From the NCBI GenBank assembly GCA_900763885.1, contig CAAFLY010000040.1, positions 1 to 10,594 of the forward strand: a stretch of 10,594 bases of DNA, read 5' to 3'. A program made the position numbers and the translations under genes. Below are positions 7,880 through 10,594 of this stretch, piece after piece; position 1 is the first letter of the stretch; each line of letters starts with the position of its first letter. This DNA is from Clostridia bacterium. GTDB lineage: Bacteria; Bacillota; Clostridia; Oscillospirales; CAG-272. The notes under the pieces were generated by a model. That model was not told the origin of the DNA. It searched no databases and saw nothing but the letters and a program-made list of their open reading frames with translations.

Positions 7880-7912
7880 TTATTGAAAATACTCAATAAT
7901 TATTTTCAATAA
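7880..7912. promoter_or_regulatory. 11-bp-arm dyad in the ABC operon leader (possible operator or hairpin)
   Basis: Perfect inverted repeat TTATTGAAAAT / ATTTTCAATAA with an 11-base spacer, lying between the predicted transcription start (about 7950) and the ABC start codon. Read on the minus strand, the inner part TGAAAAT-A-ATTATTG (7894-7908) matches 11 of 14 bases of the 7-1-7 Fur box TGATAAT-N-ATTATCA, which hints at metal-dependent repression but is weak in such AT-rich DNA. As RNA it would be an AU-rich hairpin with no following U tract, so termination is unlikely. Confidence 0.42.
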
Positions 7913-7930
7913 ACCGCCTACATTATCCAT
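7880..7930 (-). CDS. Possible 16-residue leader peptide of the ABC operon
   Basis: Reads MDNVGGLLKIIIEYFQ followed by two TAA stops. The ATG at 7928-7930 lies about 20 bases after the predicted transcription start and the ORF ends 28 bases before the ABC start codon. The peptide is short, hydrophobic and amphipathic-looking. It has no convincing Shine-Dalgarno (the upstream sequence is TTATTTCCC), which argues against translation. It encodes most of the leader dyad, so ribosomes on it could influence the hairpin. It could equally be chance. Confidence 0.22.
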   Translation of the reverse strand: MDNVGGLLKIIIEYFQ

Positions 7931-7956
7931 GGGAAATAATCGGATACTCTACCCGC

Positions 7957-7985
7957 AGTATATCACGCTTTCTCTGTTTTGTCAA
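7957..7985 (-). promoter_or_regulatory. Sigma-A promoter of the ABC operon, extended -10
   Basis: On the minus strand, perfect TTGACA (7980-7985), a 17-base spacer and TATACT (7957-7962), preceded by TGA to give an extended -10 (TGATATACT). Predicted start near 7950, leader about 100 bases. The left end of the insertion sequence is only about 28 bases upstream of the -35, so the insertion removed or separated any older upstream control region but left the core promoter intact. Confidence 0.75.
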
Positions 7986-8008
7986 TATTAAATTTTGCAT
8001 TTTGAGAA

Positions 8009-8026
8009 TTTAAGGAACCTCTGAAT
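8009..8026. repeat. Left terminal inverted repeat of the IS, with TTAA target site
   Basis: TTTAAGGAACCTCTGAAT, an exact reverse complement of 8801-8818 over 18 bases. The outer TTAA (8010-8013) is self-complementary and is best read as target duplication, so the element proper begins at 8014. Confidence 0.88.
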
Positions 8027-8813
8027 CATGCAACATTATCCTGTTCCCTGCGGATATACAGGTTGAATTTTGGACTTGTGTAGGATAATCGCCGCAAAAT
8101 ACAGCAAAATGCAGCCGTTCATACTCCTTTTTCTGCTCCTTTTCCCGAAAAAGGGCAGACTGCCCCTAGGCAGCCTCCCCCTATATCAGGTTGTGGAAAG
8201 TTTTCGCCCAGCGATGGCTAGAGCGTATAAATTGGCACAAGTGAACATAGCATACAGACGGTTCTCGTTCTTTTTCAGCCCACGATATACCGTTTTCTTG
8301 TAGCCAAACTGACACTTGATGATCCGGAATGCGTGCTCTACTTTACAGAAGATTTGCGGTTTTCCATGCAGCGTTCCCAGTCGATGGCGTTGTCGCTGAC
8401 ATTGGGAAGACTGCACAGTGTTGTTTCATCTGGCACGGCTTCTGTCATAAAGTCGATACCCGTGAATTTCCGCATGGCACAGCTATCGTAAATTGCATCC
8501 TCTGTGGCTGGGTCCGACAGGTTGAACCAGATCTGAAGCAGATACATCCACAGCATTTTCTCAATCCCCATGAGCGGACGTCCCCACTTCCCTGCGGTGT
8601 AGTAGGGCCTGATCCTGTCTACCCACTCCTCCCAGGGAATGATCTCATCCATAATTTCCAGAAATTACTCCCGTTTGGTTTTCTTCTTGCGGAAGCTATA
8701 CTCGATGTCTGTAAATGTTTCCTGCTTCATTTTGTTTGCACCACAATGGTTTTGTTGGTACTATTATACCATATTTCGAGGCTGAATGGTAGTGGGAATT
8801 ATTCAGAGGTTCC
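8014..8813 (-). mobile_element. IS5-family insertion sequence, internally deleted
   Basis: An 800-bp element bounded by perfect inverted ends beginning GGAACCTCTGAAT (8014-8026 and 8801-8813). It is flanked on both sides by TTAA (8010-8013 and 8814-8817), a target duplication of the YTAR type used by IS5-group elements. It contains a broken IS5/DUF772-type transposase on the minus strand. The element has lost the central part of the gene. Because both ends are intact, it could still be moved by a full-length relative elsewhere in the genome. The 159 bases between the transposase end and the left terminus hold no ORF, only weak GC-rich hairpins near 8150-8180. Confidence 0.87.
8186..8730 (-). 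pseudogene. IS5-family transposase, broken by nonsense, deletion and frameshift
   Basis: The gene starts at ATG 8728-8730 (MKQETFTDIEYSFRKKKTKRE), hits TAA at codon 22 (8665-8667), then continues in frame as FLEIMDEIIPWEEW, GRPLMGIEKMLWMYLLQIWF and MTEAVPDETTLC, the typical DUF772 N-terminal region. After ETTLC the usual central region, which carries catalytic aspartates of the DDE domain, is missing. The sequence jumps to WERCMENRKSS near the C-terminus. A small deletion near 8341-8350 shifts the frame to FCKVEHAFRIIKCQFGYKK, ending at YALAIAGRKLSTT. Three independent lesions mean no active transposase can be made. Confidence 0.87.
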
Positions 8814-8818
8814 TTAAA
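8801..8818. repeat. Right terminal inverted repeat of the IS, with TTAA target site
   Basis: ATTCAGAGGTTCCTTAAA, the exact complement of the left end. The element proper ends at 8813 and TTAA at 8814-8817 is the second copy of the target duplication. Confidence 0.88.
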
Positions 8819-8867
8819 ACTAGTGTCGTAGCACTCGGCTTATTATGTGACAGATAAACACACCTTA

Positions 8868-8898
8868 ACCCTCTGGAATATTCAATGTTCCAGAGGGT
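8868..8898 (-). terminator. Hairpin overlapping the lipoprotein stop codon
   Basis: A perfect 11-bp stem, ACCCTCTGGAA (8868-8878) and TTCCAGAGGGT (8888-8898), with a 9-base loop that contains the TGA stop of the minus-strand lipoprotein gene (8882-8884). There is no strong T tract on either side (TTAAGGTGTGTTT on minus), so it may be a weak terminator or an mRNA 3'-end stabiliser. Confidence 0.42.
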
Positions 8899-10393
8899 CT
8901 TCTCTGTACCATGTACCACTGTTGAATTTTGAGAACCGCCAACCATTTTCTGTATTTTGCAGTATGAATTCAGCTGTCCGCTGCTTTGGAAATATCTGTT
9001 CATCCAGGTTGTCTGCCCCATAATCATAATGATATATCGCTTGGAAGCGGATTTCTTCTTCTGTCATGGACAATAGTTCATAGTCTGTATAATATTTATC
9101 ACCGCATCCTTTATCCGCAAATATGTTGTATGTATTGCCGTCTATTTCAATGAATGTGTCAAAATTGCTGCCGCAATTCAGCGTCTGGAAGAGTTCTTCC
9201 GTGAACACGTTCAGTATCATGTTCCGAAAATTCTCCCATTTATGGTATTTCCCGATGACAGGCATATAGTCATAGCCGTTATCCGCTTCCACCGCTTTGC
9301 AGGAGACGGATTCTCCCTTATGCAGCACGAAAAAGTCAGCGCCAGATGAATTTCCATTGAAACAAGGGAATATCGCATCTGCCTGCTTATAGAGAATCTT
9401 CTGTTCTTCTGTCAGAAAGTCCGGAAGGTGGCTGGTGTCCGCTTTATAGGGATACGGCGGATCCGTGTCTACCCACAAAAAGCCGGGATGATACCGCACG
9501 ACGCCGGGTGGTAATGCAGAATCCGCGGAAATGTCACTGTCGTCCTCTCTGTACCAATCCGCGCGGTTGAATTTCGCGAAACGCCAGCCATCCTCGGTAT
9601 TTTGCAGGAGGATCTCCGTATCCTGCTCTATGGTGCAGTATTTCGACCATTCCGGATCGTCATCGGCGGGAATGTAGGTATATGTTGCTGTAAAGCAGAT
9701 CTTTTTCCAATTCTTGGATTGCAGCTCATAGGTGGTGGAGGTTGCGTTACGCTTGGCGGATCCCTCCGTTACAAGCCCATAGGTTTTGCCGTCCCTTTCG
9801 ATGAAAATTTCTACGTCCCTTCCGTCACGCGTGTGGTTGAGCTCCTGAAAGTATTCCTCCGTGAACACGTGCAGGACCATGCTTTTGAAGTCTTCCCATT
9901 TCTTGTACTTGCCCTCGACACTGAAATAAGAGCAGCCGTTATCCGCTTCTATCCTATAGCTCTCGGAAGCTTCTCCTTCATGCGGCATAACAAAACTTGC
10001 CAGAGTGGGATCTCCGTTGAAAAAGGCAAACACTGTCTCCGCCTGCTGATATAGAATGAGCTGCTCCGCTGTCAGAAAGTCAGGAAGATCATTGGTATCC
10101 TCCCTGTAGATATATGGCGGATCCGCGTCCACATATAGGCTGTTGTTATAGCAAACGGTTTCTGGTTGCAGCTCTGTTTCCGCAGAGGTAACGGGAGCTG
10201 TCTCGCTTTCGCTATCATCTTCTTCCGTTTCCGGTGCGGTTTCCTCCGGCAAGGCTACAGTATCCGTTTTTGTATCCGCCGCCGTCTCCTCCGTCTGTAC
10301 ATTCGTATCCGGTGTATCCGTCTCCGGAGCTGTATCCGCATGACAGCTGGAGAGGATCAAGAACGCCAATAGAATTAGGATGTATCTTCGCAT
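8882..10393 (-). CDS. Lipoprotein with acidic linker and two tandem copies of one domain
   Basis: 503 residues from ATG 10391-10393, with TAAAGGGAGA seven bases upstream. A longer in-frame extension to 10474 would run back over the neighbouring gene's end and bury the signal peptide, so I reject it. Residues 1-16 are a signal peptide ending LSS-C17, a lipobox. Residues 18-80 are a Thr/Glu/Asp/Pro-rich, strongly acidic linker. Then two copies of a roughly 195-residue domain follow, at about 87-283 and 307-499, sharing VD-DPPY-Y, LPDFLT-EQ-ILY-QA, EADNG, GKY-KWE-F, VFTEE-FQ-LN, LQNTE-GWRF-KFN and WYRED. The domain ends resemble NTF2-like or IseA-type (DL-endopeptidase inhibitor) proteins of Clostridia ('NGWRFS-F'), but I cannot confirm this. 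It is likely anchored in the outer leaflet facing the wall. A paralogue ends 31 bases upstream, so the two probably form an operon. Confidence 0.87.
   Translation of the reverse strand: MRRYILILLAFLILSSCHADTAPETDTPDTNVQTEETAADTKTDTVALPEETAPETEEDDSESETAPVTSAETELQPETVCYNNSLYVDADPPYIYREDTNDLPDFLTAEQLILYQQAETVFAFFNGDPTLASFVMPHEGEASESYRIEADNGCSYFSVEGKYKKWEDFKSMVLHVFTEEYFQELNHTRDGRDVEIFIERDGKTYGLVTEGSAKRNATSTTYELQSKNWKKICFTATYTYIPADDDPEWSKYCTIEQDTEILLQNTEDGWRFAKFNRADWYREDDSDISADSALPPGVVRYHPGFLWVDTDPPYPYKADTSHLPDFLTEEQKILYKQADAIFPCFNGNSSGADFFVLHKGESVSCKAVEADNGYDYMPVIGKYHKWENFRNMILNVFTEELFQTLNCGSNFDTFIEIDGNTYNIFADKGCGDKYYTDYELLSMTEEEIRFQAIYHYDYGADNLDEQIFPKQRTAEFILQNTENGWRFSKFNSGTWYREDPLEH
8897..9475 (-). 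repeat. Domain copy 2 of the duplicated-domain lipoprotein
   Basis: Encodes residues about 307-499, from WVDTDPPYPY to WYRED. It is offset by 215-220 residues from copy 1, and similarity runs along the full length. The copies have diverged well at DNA level, so the duplication is old. The protein ends four residues after this copy (PLEH). Confidence 0.8.
9545..10135 (-). repeat. Domain copy 1 of the duplicated-domain lipoprotein
   Basis: Encodes residues about 87-283, from YVDADPPYIY to WYRED, followed by a short acidic bridge (DSDISADSALPPG) to copy 2. It has insertions relative to copy 2 in the part before the final strands (TSTTYELQSKNWKKI and PADDDPEWSKY). Confidence 0.8.
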
Positions 10394-10424
10394 GGTGTGT
10401 TCTCCCTTTATGTAAAGTGGCTTA

Positions 10425-10594
10425 CTAAGCGATCGCAAACAGCGAGAACCGCCAGCCGTTTTCGGTAAGGACAAACTGAATCGGAAAGCTTATCTCTTCG
10501 GGAATATCGTCTTTTGTGGGATGAAAGCTGTCGAAATAATAGGCAGTAACAATGAAATCGATCTGCGTTTCTGTCTGCGATTGCAGCTCAAACG
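10425..10594 (-). CDS. Partial paralogue of the duplicated-domain lipoprotein, C-terminal end only
   Basis: The last 55 codons of a gene that continues beyond the right edge, ending in TAG at 10425-10427. It begins FELQSQTETQIDFIVTAYYF and ends FVLTENGWRFSLFAIA. These align with YELQSKNWKKICFTATYTY ... LLQNTEDGWRFAKFN and YELLSMTEEEIRFQAIYHY ... ILQNTENGWRFSKFN of the downstream lipoprotein, so this is a third copy of the same domain in a neighbouring gene. The gap to the next start codon is 31 bases with a ribosome site inside it, so the two genes are probably cotranscribed. Whether it is also a lipoprotein cannot be seen. Confidence 0.8.
   Translation of the reverse strand, partial: FELQSQTETQIDFIVTAYYFDSFHPTKDDIPEEISFPIQFVLTENGWRFSLFAIA

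Noticed and set aside
7852..7896. N-terminal extension of the first ABC protein from a TTG at 7894-7896
   Set aside because: No ribosome binding site, TTG start, and it lies inside the dyad. The ATG at 7849-7851 has GAGGT at good spacing and gives 604 residues, matching the 605-residue partner.
8146..8180. Terminator after the transposase (GGGC/GCCC stem followed by TTTTT on minus)
   Set aside because: The stem is only four base pairs, with competing alternative pairings; too weak to call.
8186..8730. Active transposase
   Set aside because: Ochre stop at codon 22, missing central DDE region and a C-terminal frameshift.
10394..10474. 27-residue N-terminal extension of the duplicated-domain lipoprotein
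   Set aside because: It overlaps the end of the upstream paralogue and would hide the lipoprotein signal peptide. The ATG at 10391-10393 has a ribosome site and starts right at MRRYILILLAF.
1..10594. CRISPR array, tRNA or rRNA genes, defence operon
   Set aside because: No regularly spaced repeats, no tRNA-like arms or CCA-ended cloverleaf, and no nuclease, helicase, reverse transcriptase or toxin-antitoxin pair seen on either strand.

Overview
The window looks like chromosomal DNA from a gut-type Clostridia (Firmicutes) bacterium, probably Ruminococcaceae/Oscillospiraceae-like. This is inferred from strong AGGAGG-type ribosome binding sites, sigma-A style promoters, diderm-free lipoproteins with LxxC lipoboxes, a large-serine-recombinase relic, a Clostridia-phage-type amidase relic and an IS5-family element. 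No taxonomic marker gene is present, so the assignment is tentative. All intact genes lie on the minus strand; the plus strand carries only gene relics.

Layout from left to right. Positions 1-347 are non-coding, with two terminator-like hairpins. Positions 348-2531 (minus) encode a large lipoprotein that joins an N-terminal propeller-like beta region to a C-terminal ABC-type solute-binding domain. A possible 54-codon small gene (2544-2708) with its own promoter precedes it. Positions 2845-4213 (plus) are a gene graveyard: a large serine recombinase catalytic-domain remnant, an unrecognised beta-rich ORF with no start codon, and the C-terminal half of an amidase endolysin with part of an SLH-like tail. 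Together they look like a decayed prophage or integrative element.

Positions 4223-7851 (minus) are a two-gene operon of fused membrane/ATPase ABC exporter half-transporters of about 605 residues each, overlapping by ATGA and probably forming a heterodimer. A near-consensus extended -10 promoter lies upstream. Its leader contains an 11-bp-arm dyad and a 16-codon upstream ORF, so the operon is probably regulated. Positions 8014-8813 are an internally deleted, dead IS5-family element with perfect ends and a TTAA target duplication, sitting just upstream of the ABC promoter. Positions 8882-10594 (minus) hold a lipoprotein made of two copies of a roughly 195-residue domain, followed (upstream in transcription) by the 3' end of a gene ending in a third copy of the same domain: a tandem domain array of cell-surface proteins.

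Functionally the window combines envelope-facing genes (solute-binding lipoprotein, ABC exporter pair, duplicated-domain lipoproteins) with mobile-element debris. I do not see a complete novel defence or biosynthetic system. The most worthwhile leads are the duplicated-domain lipoprotein array, the ABC operon leader, and the unannotated small ORFs.
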